The notes under the pieces: generated by a model
The model's database searches: none
What the model was told of the DNA's origin: nothing
Seen by the model: only the letters and a program-made list of their open reading frames with translations
NCBI GenBank assembly: GCA_017404145.1
Contig: JAFRCW010000027.1
Span: forward strand, 46,424-110,423
Direction of reading: 5' to 3'
From: Ruminococcus sp.
GTDB taxonomy: Bacteria > Bacillota > Clostridia > Oscillospirales > Acutalibacteraceae
DNA: 64,000 nt
Shown here: positions 25,294-34,612 of the stretch, one piece after another
Position numbering within the stretch: position 1 is the stretch's first letter
Layout of the letters: the number at the start of each line of letters is the position of its first letter
Position numbers and translations under genes: made by a program

Positions 25294-25319
25294 AGCCCTC
25301 CCGAAAAACCGGGAGGGCT
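25294..25319. terminator. Shared convergent terminator
   Basis: Stem AGCCCTCCCG / CGGGAGGGCT between the lipoprotein gene and ppdK, which converge here. T-runs are short on both sides, so efficiency may be modest. Confidence 0.65.
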
Positions 25320-25354
25320 AGTCTTATGTCGGTGATATACCTATTTACCTTATA

Positions 25355-27982
25355 TTACTTGTTGCTGATAGCCGCCTGCGCAGCCGCGAGCCTTGCGATC
25401 GGAACGCGGAACGGTGAGCAGGATACGTAGTCAAGGCCGATCTTGTGGCAGAACTCAACAGAAGTCGGGTCGCCGCCGTGCTCGCCGCAGATACCGATGT
25501 GAAGCTTGGGATTGACGGGCTTGCCGAGCTTGATCGCCATATCCATCAGCTTGCCGACGCCGGTCTGGTCAAGCTTCGCGAACGGATCGTTCTCAAAGAT
25601 CTTCGCATCATAGTAAGCATCTAAGAACTTACCTGCGTCGTCTCTGGAGAAGCCGAAGGTCATCTGGGTGAGGTCGTTGGTGCCGAAGCAGAAGAAGTCA
25701 GCCTCGGTCGCGATCTCGTCAGCGGTGAGAGCCGCTCTCGGGATCTCGATCATGGTACCGACCTCATACTTAAGGTCAGCGCCTGCAGCGGCGATCTCAG
25801 CGTCAGCGGTCTCGATGACGAACTTCTTGACATACTTGAGCTCTTTGATATCGCCGACGAGCGGGATCATGATCTCGGGAACGATGTTCCAATCGGGATG
25901 AGCCTTCTTGACGTTGATAGCGGCGCGGATAACAGCCTTGGTCTGCATCTTCGCGATCTCGGGATAGGTGACAGCCAGACGGCAGCCGCGGTGACCCATC
26001 ATCGGGTTGAACTCATGGAGAGAATCGATGATCGCCTTGATCTCAGCAACAGTCTTGCCCTGAGCCTTGGCGAGAGCTTCGATGTCAGCCTCTTCGGTGG
26101 GAACGAACTCATGCAGAGGAGGATCGAGGAAACGGATGGTAACGGGGTTGCCTTCCAGAGCCTCATAGAGAGCCTCAAAGTCGCCCTGCTGATAAGGCAT
26201 AATCTTATCGAGAGCCGCTTCTCTCTCTTCTACGGTGTCGGCGCAGATCATCTCGCGGAACGCGGCGATTCTGTCAGCCTCAAAGAACATATGCTCGGTA
26301 CGGCAGAGACCGATACCCTCAGCGCCGAGCTCTCTCGCCTTCTTCGCGTCGGCGGGTGTGTCAGCGTTGGTGCGAACCTTCAGGGTTCTGTACTTGTCCG
26401 CCCAATCCATAACTCTGCCGAACTCGCCTGCGATGGTGGCGTCAACGGTGGGGATGATGCCGTCGTAGATGTTACCGGTGGAACCGTCGATGGAGATGTA
26501 GTCGCCTTCGACATAGGTCTTGCCGGCTAAGGTGAACTGCTTGTTCGCCTCGTCCATCACGATCTCAGAGCAGCCGGATACGCAGCAGGTACCCATACCG
26601 CGGGCAACAACCGCCGCGTGGGAGGTCATACCGCCTCTGACTGTCAGGATACCCTGAGCAGCCTTCATACCCTCGATATCCTCGGGAGAGGTCTCTAAAC
26701 GAACGAGAACAACCTTCTCACCCTTGGCGCCCTGCTCTTTGGCGTCTTCAGCGGTGAAGACAACCTTACCGCAGGCAGCGCCGGGAGAAGCGCCGAGGCC
26801 CTTGCCGACGGGAGTAGCAGCCTTAAGCTCTTTGGCGTCGAACTGGGGATGGAGAAGGGTGTCGAGGTTACGGGGATCGATCATCAGAACCGCCTCTTCC
26901 TCTGTTCTCATACCTTCGTCAACCAGATCGCAGGCGATCTTTAATGCCGCCTGAGCGGTACGCTTGCCGTTTCTGGTTTGGAGCATATAGAGCTTGCCGT
27001 GCTCAACGGTGAACTCCATATCCTGCATATCTCTGTAGTGATTCTCTAAAGTCTTGCAAACCTCGTTGAACTGAGCGAAAGCCTCAGGGAACTTCTGCTC
27101 CATCTCGGAGATGTGCATGGGAGTACGAACGCCCGCAACAACGTCTTCGCCCTGCGCGTTGGTCAAAAACTCGCCGAACAGACCCTTGTCGCCGGTAGCG
27201 GGGTCACGTGTGAACGCAACGCCGGTGCCGCAGTCGTCGCCCATGTTGCCGAACGCCATCGACTGGACGTTAACGGCAGTACCCCAGCTGTAGGGGATAT
27301 CGTTGTCTCTTCTGTAGACGTTCGCTCTGGGGTTGTCCCAAGAACGGAATACCGCCTTGACAGCGCCCATCAGCTGCTCCTTGGGATCGGTCGGGAAATC
27401 TTCGCCGATCTTAGACTTATACTCAGCCTTGAACTGCTCAGCGAGCTCTTTGAGATCGTCAGCGGTCAGCTCAACGTCCTGCTTGACGCCGCGCGACTCC
27501 TTCATCTCGTCGATAAGCTCTTCAAAGTACTTCTTACCGACTTCCATAACAACGTCGGAATACATCTGGATAAATCTTCTGTAGCAGTCATACGCCCATC
27601 TGGGATTGCCGGACTGCTTCGCGATGGTCTCTACAACCTCTTCGTTAAGACCGAGGTTTAAGATAGTGTCCATCATACCGGGCATGGAAGCGCGCGCGCC
27701 GGAACGGACGGAAACGAGAAGCGGATTCTCCTTATCGCCGAACTTCTTGCCGGTGATCTCTTCCATCTTGCCGATGTACTCATTGATCTGAGCCTGAATC
27801 TCGGAATTGATCTGTCTGCCGTCCTCATAATACTGGGTGCAGGCCTCGGTGGTGATGGTAAAGCCCTGGGGTACGGGAAGACCGATGTTGGTCATTTCTG
27901 CGAGGTTCGCGCCCTTACCGCCGAGAAGCTCTCTCATGTCAGCGTTACCTTCGGTAAAAAGGTATACATATTTCTTGCTCAT
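25355..27982 (-). CDS. ppdK: Pyruvate, phosphate dikinase
   Basis: 875 residues, full length. It interconverts pyruvate, ATP and phosphate with PEP, AMP and PPi, and in anaerobes often runs glycolytically. N-terminal ATP-grasp domain (GGKGANLAEMTNIGLPVP), swivelling phosphohistidine domain with GGMTSHAAVVARGMGTCCVSG split around the catalytic His, and a TIM-barrel domain with FGTNDLTQMTFGFSRDD and the catalytic Cys in IGICGEHGGDP. AGGAG precedes the ATG. Monocistronic; codon choice looks like that of a highly expressed gene. Confidence 0.97.
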   Translation of the reverse strand: MSKKYVYLFTEGNADMRELLGGKGANLAEMTNIGLPVPQGFTITTEACTQYYEDGRQINSEIQAQINEYIGKMEEITGKKFGDKENPLLVSVRSGARASMPGMMDTILNLGLNEEVVETIAKQSGNPRWAYDCYRRFIQMYSDVVMEVGKKYFEELIDEMKESRGVKQDVELTADDLKELAEQFKAEYKSKIGEDFPTDPKEQLMGAVKAVFRSWDNPRANVYRRDNDIPYSWGTAVNVQSMAFGNMGDDCGTGVAFTRDPATGDKGLFGEFLTNAQGEDVVAGVRTPMHISEMEQKFPEAFAQFNEVCKTLENHYRDMQDMEFTVEHGKLYMLQTRNGKRTAQAALKIACDLVDEGMRTEEEAVLMIDPRNLDTLLHPQFDAKELKAATPVGKGLGASPGAACGKVVFTAEDAKEQGAKGEKVVLVRLETSPEDIEGMKAAQGILTVRGGMTSHAAVVARGMGTCCVSGCSEIVMDEANKQFTLAGKTYVEGDYISIDGSTGNIYDGIIPTVDATIAGEFGRVMDWADKYRTLKVRTNADTPADAKKARELGAEGIGLCRTEHMFFEADRIAAFREMICADTVEEREAALDKIMPYQQGDFEALYEALEGNPVTIRFLDPPLHEFVPTEEADIEALAKAQGKTVAEIKAIIDSLHEFNPMMGHRGCRLAVTYPEIAKMQTKAVIRAAINVKKAHPDWNIVPEIMIPLVGDIKELKYVKKFVIETADAEIAAAGADLKYEVGTMIEIPRAALTADEIATEADFFCFGTNDLTQMTFGFSRDDAGKFLDAYYDAKIFENDPFAKLDQTGVGKLMDMAIKLGKPVNPKLHIGICGEHGGDPTSVEFCHKIGLDYVSCSPFRVPIARLAAAQAAISNK

Positions 27983-28267
27983 TGGAATCTCCTCCTAAAA
28001 TTTATTGGTACTGTCTGCCTCCGTCCCGTAGAAAAAACGGCGAGTTCAACGGACAGCATACATATACGAATGTATTATAACAAAAGCCTGCAAAAATTAC
28101 CATATCTTAAAAGAAAAATAGTGATAAAAGTTGAATATTTTTTTGGACGTTTCACAGGGGATATTGTGTAAAATGTTAAAATTGTCATAATTTTGTAATT
28201 ACCTCTTGAAAATCCTGTATTTTATGAGATAATGTATATGTGTAAAACTATTTTGGAGATGTATATA

Positions 28268-29014
28268 ATGCAGAAATCCGCTGTCATCCTCGCGGGCGGC
28301 GAAGGCAAGAGAATGAAATCTCCCCTTCCCAAGCCGATGAACGAGGTGCTGGGCGTACCGATGCTCCGATGGGTGATCAATTCCGTCAAAAGAGCGGGCG
28401 TGGACAGCATCTGTGTCGTCACGGGATTTAAGAAAGAATGTATCGAAGAATATGTACAGACGCTGGACTTCCCCGTGGAGACCGTCTTTCAGTCGGAACG
28501 CCTCGGCACGGGTCACGCCGTGATGATGTGCAAGGACTTCCTCAAAAATCACCCCGGCGACGTTGTCATCCTCTGCGGCGACGCGCCCTTTATGGACAGT
28601 AAAACCATCGAGGACGCTTATCTTCAGCATCAGGACGGCTATTCCGCTACGGTGATCTCCGCGATCCTTGATGACTCCACCGGCTACGGCAGAATCGTCC
28701 GCAACGCTGACGGTACATTAAAAGAGATCGTCGAACAGAAAGACGCTGACGAAGAGACACTCCAAATCAAAGAGGTCAACTCCGGCGGCTACTGGTTTGA
28801 CAGTGAGGACCTGCTCTCTGTACTGGATGATATCAAAGCAAATAATTCCGCAAAAGAATATTACCTGCCCGACGCTCTGAAACTGCTCCTGCAAAACGGC
28901 AAAAAGGTCGGCGCGTTCGCCGCTTCTTCTGTCGATACCGTCCTCGGCGCCAACGACCCGCAGCAGCTCAAAGAGCTCGAGGAGCTCGCCATTCAAAAAG
29001 GCTACACGCCTTAA
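28268..29014 (+). CDS. UDP-N-acetylglucosamine pyrophosphorylase-like nucleotidyltransferase (GlmU N-domain only)
   Basis: 248 residues from the ATG at 28268 (GGAG 9 nt upstream; the frame is open to 28232). The start AVILAGGEGKRMKSPLPKPM is the GlmU nucleotide motif with Gly and Lys substitutions; LGTGHAVMM, LCGDAPFM and EVNSGGYWFD follow. GlmU normally has about 450 residues with a left-handed beta-helix acetyltransferase domain, absent here. The order glmU-prs-pth-mfd is that of Bacillus, so this is the positional glmU. Either the acetyltransferase is encoded elsewhere or the enzyme has another sugar-phosphate substrate. Confidence 0.85.
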   Translation: MQKSAVILAGGEGKRMKSPLPKPMNEVLGVPMLRWVINSVKRAGVDSICVVTGFKKECIEEYVQTLDFPVETVFQSERLGTGHAVMMCKDFLKNHPGDVVILCGDAPFMDSKTIEDAYLQHQDGYSATVISAILDDSTGYGRIVRNADGTLKEIVEQKDADEETLQIKEVNSGGYWFDSEDLLSVLDDIKANNSAKEYYLPDALKLLLQNGKKVGAFAASSVDTVLGANDPQQLKELEELAIQKGYTP

Positions 29015-29110
29015 TTCGTCTATTCGAAGAAAAATTCTTCTATAGAAATATAAGTCTGGATAATCCATTTTGAAACTTTATGACGCAAAAACTACATAGG
29101 GGGAACAAAA

Positions 29111-30070
29111 ATGAATTCACATGGTAAGGACATCAAAATTTTCACACTGAACTCCAACAAGCCTGTCGCGCAGGGTATCGCGGAATGCTTGGGTCTGCCG
29201 CTGGGCAAGAGCGACTGCTCCACCTTCTCGGACGGCGAGATCGCGGTATCTCTGCATGAATCCGTCAGAGGCTCCGACTGCTTTATCGTCCAGTCGACCT
29301 GCTCGCCTGTCAACGACAACCTGATGGAGCTTCTGATTATGATCGACGCGATGAAGAGAGGTTCCGCCTCTTCCATCACCGCGGTTATGCCCTACTTCGG
29401 CTATGCCCGTCAGGACAGAAAAGCCAAGCCCAGAGATCCGATCTCGTCAAAGCTGTGCGCCGACCTCATCACCACCGCCGGCGCGGACAGACTGCTGACG
29501 ATGGACCTGCACGCGGCGCAGATCCAGGGCTTCTTCAACATCCCCGTCGACCATCTGGTTGGCGCGCCGATGCTTGCCCGCCATATGAGAAAGAAAGTAG
29601 AAGGCCATGAGGACGAATTTGTCGTTGTATCCCCCGACCTCGGCTCCGTTACAAGAGCGAGAAACTTCGCGGCAAAGCTCGGCTGCCCCATCGCCATCAT
29701 CGACAAGAGACGTCAGAGAGCGAACGTATCTGAGGTCATGAACATCATCGGTGAGGTCAAGGGCAAAAAGTGCATCTTGGTAGATGATATGATCGACACC
29801 GCCGGTACCCTCTGCAACGCGGCGAACGCTATTGTGGAAAAGGGCGGCGCGACCGAAGTATACGCCTGCGCTTCTCACGCGGTGCTGTCAGGTCCCGCGA
29901 TCGACCGTATCAAAGAATCCGCGATCAAGGAATGTATCCTGCTCGATACCGTTCCGATCCCCGAGGAGAAAATGCTCGACAAGTTCACCGTGCTTTCCAC
30001 CGCTCCCCTGTTCGCGGAAGCCATCGAGCGTATCTACGAGGATAAACCGGTTTCCCCGATGTTTCTTTGA
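29111..30070 (+). CDS. prs: Ribose-phosphate pyrophosphokinase
   Basis: 319 residues. It makes PRPP for nucleotide, His and Trp synthesis. Seen: [10 protein letters not shown] with [35 protein letters not shown] and the PRPP loop [21 protein letters not shown] lies about 6 nt before the ATG. Second gene of the glmU-prs-pth-mfd cluster, followed by a terminator. Confidence 0.95.
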   Translation: MNSHGKDIKIFTLNSNKPVAQGIAECLGLPLGKSDCSTFSDGEIAVSLHESVRGSDCFIVQSTCSPVNDNLMELLIMIDAMKRGSASSITAVMPYFGYARQDRKAKPRDPISSKLCADLITTAGADRLLTMDLHAAQIQGFFNIPVDHLVGAPMLARHMRKKVEGHEDEFVVVSPDLGSVTRARNFAAKLGCPIAIIDKRRQRANVSEVMNIIGEVKGKKCILVDDMIDTAGTLCNAANAIVEKGGATEVYACASHAVLSGPAIDRIKESAIKECILLDTVPIPEEKMLDKFTVLSTAPLFAEAIERIYEDKPVSPMFL

Positions 30071-30111
30071 TAACGAAGAAAAAATAACTGAAATAACAAC
30101 CGATAAAAACA

Positions 30112-30136
30112 GGGCGGGAGAGAATTCCCGCCCTTT
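30112..30136 (+). terminator. Terminator after prs
   Basis: GGGCGGGA / TCCCGCCC stem with a 6-nt loop, then TTTC. Confidence 0.65.
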
Positions 30137-30149
30137 CGACCGTATTCCA

Positions 30150-30230
30150 TCATTCGGTACGATGTGGGCATCGTACCATTCACGTTTGATTGTTCATTTC
30201 GGAACGATGTGGGTATTGTTCCCTACGAAT
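30150..30230. repeat. Two family E palindromes before pth
   Basis: GGTACGATGTGGGCATCGTACC (stem GGTACGATG / CATCGTACC) at 30156-30177, and GGAACGATGTGGGTATTGTTCC (stem GGAACGATG / TATTGTTCC) at 30201-30222. The second ends about 12 nt before the pth start and occupies the place where a ribosome site would be. Confidence 0.75.
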
Positions 30231-30234
30231 GCTT

Positions 30235-30831
30235 ATGTCTTTTAAAAAATCAACACCGACAGGACCAATTGAATATATCATCGCGGGTCTGGGCAATCCG
30301 GGACGGCAGTATGAGAACACCCGCCACAACGCGGGCTTCATAAGCTTGGACTATATTGCGGACGAACTGGGCGTCAAGGTCAACAAAATCAAGTTCAAGT
30401 CTACGACCGCAACCGCTCAGATCGCCAACAAAAACTGTCTGCTGTTAAAGCCCTCCACCTTTATGAACCTTTCGGGGCAGGCGGTCACAGAGGCGATGCG
30501 TTTCTACAAAATTCCTCCCGAGAGAACCGTTATACTATTCGATGACATCTCTCTGGACGTCGGCAAGATGCGCGTGCGCAGAAAAGGCTCCGACGGCGGA
30601 CAGAAGGGGATGCAGAACATTATCTATCTCTCCGGCTCACAGGACTTTCCCAGAGTCAAGATCGGCATCGGCAAAAAGCCGCACGAGGACTATGATCTGA
30701 AAGACTGGGTGCTGTCCCGCTTCACTGAAAACGACGCGAAAGCGATCAAAGAGATCCTGCCGAATATCAAGGACGCTGTCGAGCTGATCGTCAAAGGCGA
30801 GATCGACGAGGCGATGAACCGTTACAATTAA
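30235..30831 (+). CDS. pth: Peptidyl-tRNA hydrolase
   Basis: 198 residues. Seen: GLGNPGRQYENTRHNAGF with the catalytic His, KPSTFMNLSGQAV, FDDISLDVGKMRVRRKGSDG and the HxGxxS-like C-terminal region. It recycles peptidyl-tRNA. I start at ATG 30235 (MSFKKS); ATG 30229 and an open frame to 30190 are alternatives. None has a clear Shine-Dalgarno. Confidence 0.93.
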   Translation: MSFKKSTPTGPIEYIIAGLGNPGRQYENTRHNAGFISLDYIADELGVKVNKIKFKSTTATAQIANKNCLLLKPSTFMNLSGQAVTEAMRFYKIPPERTVILFDDISLDVGKMRVRRKGSDGGQKGMQNIIYLSGSQDFPRVKIGIGKKPHEDYDLKDWVLSRFTENDAKAIKEILPNIKDAVELIVKGEIDEAMNRYN

Positions 30832-30834
30832 TCT

Positions 30835-30961
30835 GTCATTGCGAGGGAGTAAAACGACCGTGGCAATCCCCTTGTCATTACTATTGTTTGAAAAAACACT
30901 CTCAGGAAAGCAGCAGTAATGAGAAGGGGATTCTCACGGGGCTGAAGCCCCTCAGAATGAC
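30835..30961. repeat. Family A inverted-repeat element, copy 2
   Basis: Begins GTCATTGCGAGGGAG just after the pth stop and ends CCCCTCAGAATGAC just before the mfd ribosome site. Internal GGCAATCCCC and GGGGATTCTCACGG arms give further pairing. Confidence 0.8.
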
Positions 30962-30982
30962 AACTCAGAAGGTAGCTTCTAT

Positions 30983-33900
30983 ATGCAATTTTTGGACAGC
31001 GTACTCAGAGAAAATAAGGAATTCCAGACTCTCTGTCAGGCGCTGAAACACGGCTCCCGCTGCGCCGCGTCCGGCGTATCGGGCGTTCACAAAGCGAATA
31101 TGATCACAACGCTCTGCCGCAGTATGTGTGTCAGAGCCTTTTGTGCTGCCCAGAATGAGCAGGAAGCGCAAAAGCTTGCCAACGATATCTCCTCTATGGG
31201 GCTGAGAGCCCTCGTCTATCCGAAGAAGGACTTCATCTTCATCACTTCACAGATCGAATCACATGAATACGAGCATCAGCGGATCAATGTCCTTTCCAAA
31301 ATGCTCACCGGCGACTATGACGTCATCATCACGACTCTCGACGCCGCCGCGCAGTACACGATCCCGAAGAAAACACTCAAAAGCGTCACCCGCACCCTTA
31401 AGTCCGGCGTAGAAATCCCGATGGAAGAGCTGGAGCGCGCGCTGATCCTGCTCGGATACGAGAGAGCCGACACGGTTGAGGGCTCGGGACAGTTCTCGAT
31501 CCGCGGCGGTATCGCCGATCTCTTTATGCCCGATTCTCAGCAGCCGGTAAGAATCGAATTTTTCGGCGATGAAATCGACACCGTCAACTACTTTGATACC
31601 GAAACCCAGAGACGAACGGACTACTGTGAAGAAATTTCCCTCACCCCCTCCTGTGAAATACTGGTGTCCGACAAGCAAAAGCTGGCGGAACAAATCCGCA
31701 AAAAAGCCGACTCGCTCAAATCCGAACAGAGCGTTAAAGCAAAAGAATATCTCTATAAAGACGCAGATGCTCTCTCTGCGGGACTGTCACTGCACAGCCC
31801 GGATAAATATCTCTCGCTGATATATGACAAGCCCGAGACGCTTTTCGACTATCTCGACAACAACGCGCTTGTTTTTATCAGTGAATATAACAACTGCAAA
31901 GAACGCGACCGTTCTGTCTCTTTTCATATGAAAGAAGAACTGCTCGCGCTGTTTGAGGACGGTATCCTGTGCAGAGGCTTTGAGACCTTTTCTCTGGACT
32001 TTTCACAGAGTATGAGCGTTCTGCTCTCTCATCCCCTGCTGTTCCTCGACACCTTTTCCCACTCGTCCTACGGCACGCCGCTTGAGGCGCTGGTCACGCT
32101 CAACGCGAGAAGTCTTTCTCCGTGGAACGGTCAGTCGTCTCTGCTGGTCGAAGATCTGCATGATATCGGCTATGAGAATTACGCCGTCGCGATTCTCGCG
32201 GGCTCCGACAAAGGCGCGCAGAACCTGACGGATATCCTAACGGAAAAAGGGATCAAAGCAAGATACGTCCTGTCCGCCGATCGGATCCGTATCGGCGAAG
32301 TCGTCGTCCTCCCCGGACAGCTCTCGGCGGGAATCGAATATCCCCTGCAGAAATTCATCCTCTATACCCACACGCAGATCACGACTGTCGCTCACAGGAA
32401 ACGCCGGAAAGCGCCGAAAGACAGTAAGGCGGTCTACTCTCTCTCGGAGCTTTCTCCCGGCGAATATGTTGTTCACACCATCCACGGTATCGGCGTCTAT
32501 CAGGGTATCCGCAAGATGGAGGTACAGGGAGTTTACAAGGATTATATCCGGATCGAATACGCCAAGGGAGATATGCTGTATGTGCCTGTCACCCAGCTCG
32601 ATCTGGTCGCAAAATATATCGGACCCAAAGAAAACTCCCGAGTCAAGCTCAACCGCTTAGGCTCTCAGGAATGGAAAAAAGCAAAGCGCAGGGTCAAAGC
32701 CGCCGCCAAAGAAATGGCGCAGGAACTGATGTCGCTGTACGCGCAGCGGATGCAGACCCAAGGCTACGCCTTCTCCGGCGATACCGAGTGGCAGCGAGAC
32801 TTTGAAGCGGGCTTTGAATATGAAGAGACAGAGGATCAGCTGCGCTGCGCCGAAGAGATCAAAGGCGATATGGAATCTACAGCGCCGATGGACAGACTGC
32901 TGTGCGGCGACGTCGGCTTCGGCAAGACAGAGGTTGCGCTGAGAGCCGCGTTCAAGTGCGTTTCCGACTCCAAGCAGTGCGCGCTGCTGTGTCCCACCAC
33001 CATTCTCGCGTGGCAGCACTACCAGACGGTGATGTCCCGCTTTGACAACTATCCGGTGCGGGTCGAGCTGCTTTCGCGCTTCCGTACCGCAAAGGAGCAA
33101 AAAGAGATCCTCGAAAAGCTCAGACGCGGTGAGATCGATATGATCATCGGCACCCACCGTCTGGTACAAAAGGACGTTGCGTTCCGCGATCTCGGGCTGG
33201 TAATCATCGACGAAGAACAGCGGTTCGGCGTCGCGCAGAAGGAACATTTCAAGGAAATGCGAAAAAACGTAGACGTTCTCACACTCTCCGCGACCCCTAT
33301 CCCCCGCACGCTGAATATGGCGATGTCCGGCATCCGCGATATGTCGGTGCTCGAAGAAGCGCCGCAGAACCGTCATCCGGTACAGACCTATGTGCTGGAA
33401 TATGACACCGCCGTTCTGCATGAAGCGATCAGAAGAGAGCTTCGACGCGGCGGTCAGGTGTTTTACCTGCATAACAATGTTGATTCTATCGCAGCGAAAG
33501 CGGTTCGTATCTCTCAGGCGATACCCGAAGCGCAGGTCGCGGTCGGTCACGGCAAGATGAGCGAGCAAGAGCTCTCCGAGGTATGGAGAAAGATGCTCGC
33601 GGGCGAGATCAATGTGCTGGTCTGTACCACCATCATCGAAACCGGCGTGGATATTCCCAACGCCAATACTCTGATTATCGAAAACGCCGACCGCTTCGGG
33701 CTCTCTCAGCTGCACCAGATCCGCGGCAGAGTAGGACGTTCTCCCCGCAGGGCATACGCTTACTTCACCTACAACGGCGGCAAGGTACTTTCCGATATCT
33801 CCCAGAAGCGTCTGACCGCGATACGGGAGTTCACCGAATTCGGCTCCGGCTTCAAGATCGCAATGCGCGACCTCGAGCTTCGCGGCGCAGGCAATATTCT

Positions 33901-34429
33901 CGGCGCGCAGCAGCACGGTCATATGGAGGACGTCGGCTATGATATGTATTTAAAGCTCCTCGGCGACGCCGTCAAAGAGGAAAAGGGTGAAAAGACGATC
34001 GCGGAAGAGACGCCAGACTGCCTGATCGACCTCCCCATCGAGGCGCACATCCCCGAGAGCTATATCGAAACTCTCGGCGGACGCCTCGACGCTTACCGCC
34101 GCATCGCCGACATCCGAAACGACGACGACGCCTCCGATGTGATCGACGAGCTGTTGGACCGCTACGGCGATATCCCGAAAGCGGTAACGGGGTTGATCGA
34201 CATCGCGCTGATCCGTCAGAAAGCGATCGCCGCGGGAATCTATGAAATCCGCCAGAACGATAAAAACCTTCTGCTGTATCTCCATGATATCCGTCGGGAA
34301 GAAGTGGCGAATATCATCTCCTCTCTCAAAGGTAAGGCTCTTCTCTCGGCGGGCTCCAAACCCTATATTTCTGTCAGAACAGAAAAGAATCTGTCGCTTC
34401 TTGATTCTTTAAAAGAAATATTCAGATAA
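30983..34429 (+). CDS. mfd: Transcription-repair coupling factor
   Basis: 1148 residues, full length. UvrB-like N-terminal modules; RNA polymerase-interacting (CarD-like) domain near residue 490 (GEYVVHTIHGIGVYQGI); helicase Walker A LLCGDVGFGKTEVALRAAF; DEEQRFG box; VDVLTLSATPIPRTL; QIRGRVGRS; and a C-terminal TRCF domain. It removes stalled polymerase and recruits UvrABC. The gene follows pth across a family A repeat. Confidence 0.96.
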   Translation: MQFLDSVLRENKEFQTLCQALKHGSRCAASGVSGVHKANMITTLCRSMCVRAFCAAQNEQEAQKLANDISSMGLRALVYPKKDFIFITSQIESHEYEHQRINVLSKMLTGDYDVIITTLDAAAQYTIPKKTLKSVTRTLKSGVEIPMEELERALILLGYERADTVEGSGQFSIRGGIADLFMPDSQQPVRIEFFGDEIDTVNYFDTETQRRTDYCEEISLTPSCEILVSDKQKLAEQIRKKADSLKSEQSVKAKEYLYKDADALSAGLSLHSPDKYLSLIYDKPETLFDYLDNNALVFISEYNNCKERDRSVSFHMKEELLALFEDGILCRGFETFSLDFSQSMSVLLSHPLLFLDTFSHSSYGTPLEALVTLNARSLSPWNGQSSLLVEDLHDIGYENYAVAILAGSDKGAQNLTDILTEKGIKARYVLSADRIRIGEVVVLPGQLSAGIEYPLQKFILYTHTQITTVAHRKRRKAPKDSKAVYSLSELSPGEYVVHTIHGIGVYQGIRKMEVQGVYKDYIRIEYAKGDMLYVPVTQLDLVAKYIGPKENSRVKLNRLGSQEWKKAKRRVKAAAKEMAQELMSLYAQRMQTQGYAFSGDTEWQRDFEAGFEYEETEDQLRCAEEIKGDMESTAPMDRLLCGDVGFGKTEVALRAAFKCVSDSKQCALLCPTTILAWQHYQTVMSRFDNYPVRVELLSRFRTAKEQKEILEKLRRGEIDMIIGTHRLVQKDVAFRDLGLVIIDEEQRFGVAQKEHFKEMRKNVDVLTLSATPIPRTLNMAMSGIRDMSVLEEAPQNRHPVQTYVLEYDTAVLHEAIRRELRRGGQVFYLHNNVDSIAAKAVRISQAIPEAQVAVGHGKMSEQELSEVWRKMLAGEINVLVCTTIIETGVDIPNANTLIIENADRFGLSQLHQIRGRVGRSPRRAYAYFTYNGGKVLSDISQKRLTAIREFTEFGSGFKIAMRDLELRGAGNILGAQQHGHMEDVGYDMYLKLLGDAVKEEKGEKTIAEETPDCLIDLPIEAHIPESYIETLGGRLDAYRRIADIRNDDDASDVIDELLDRYGDIPKAVTGLIDIALIRQKAIAAGIYEIRQNDKNLLLYLHDIRREEVANIISSLKGKALLSAGSKPYISVRTEKNLSLLDSLKEIFR

Positions 34430-34612
34430 GAATCCTTATCATTTCACGAAATTATTTTTCCAGTATAGAATTATAATGTATACAATTTGTGAACATTCAA
34501 AAAATTTGCCACAATATATAGACAAATGCAGGTTTTTGGTGTATATTTAATAGGATAAATTTTATTTTGGGTTTGTGTGCCCGAAGATAAAAAATAAAGG
34601 ATGGTAATCAAA

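Noticed and set aside
29832..30245. Long open frame overlapping the end of prs on the same strand
   Set aside because: It is an out-of-frame shadow of prs, rich in Arg, Ser and Pro, and runs into palindromic repeats without a ribosome site.
32657..33922. 421-codon open frame antisense to mfd
   Set aside because: The opposite strand encodes conserved Mfd helicase motifs. The antisense frame is a by-product of GC-rich codons and has no family signature.
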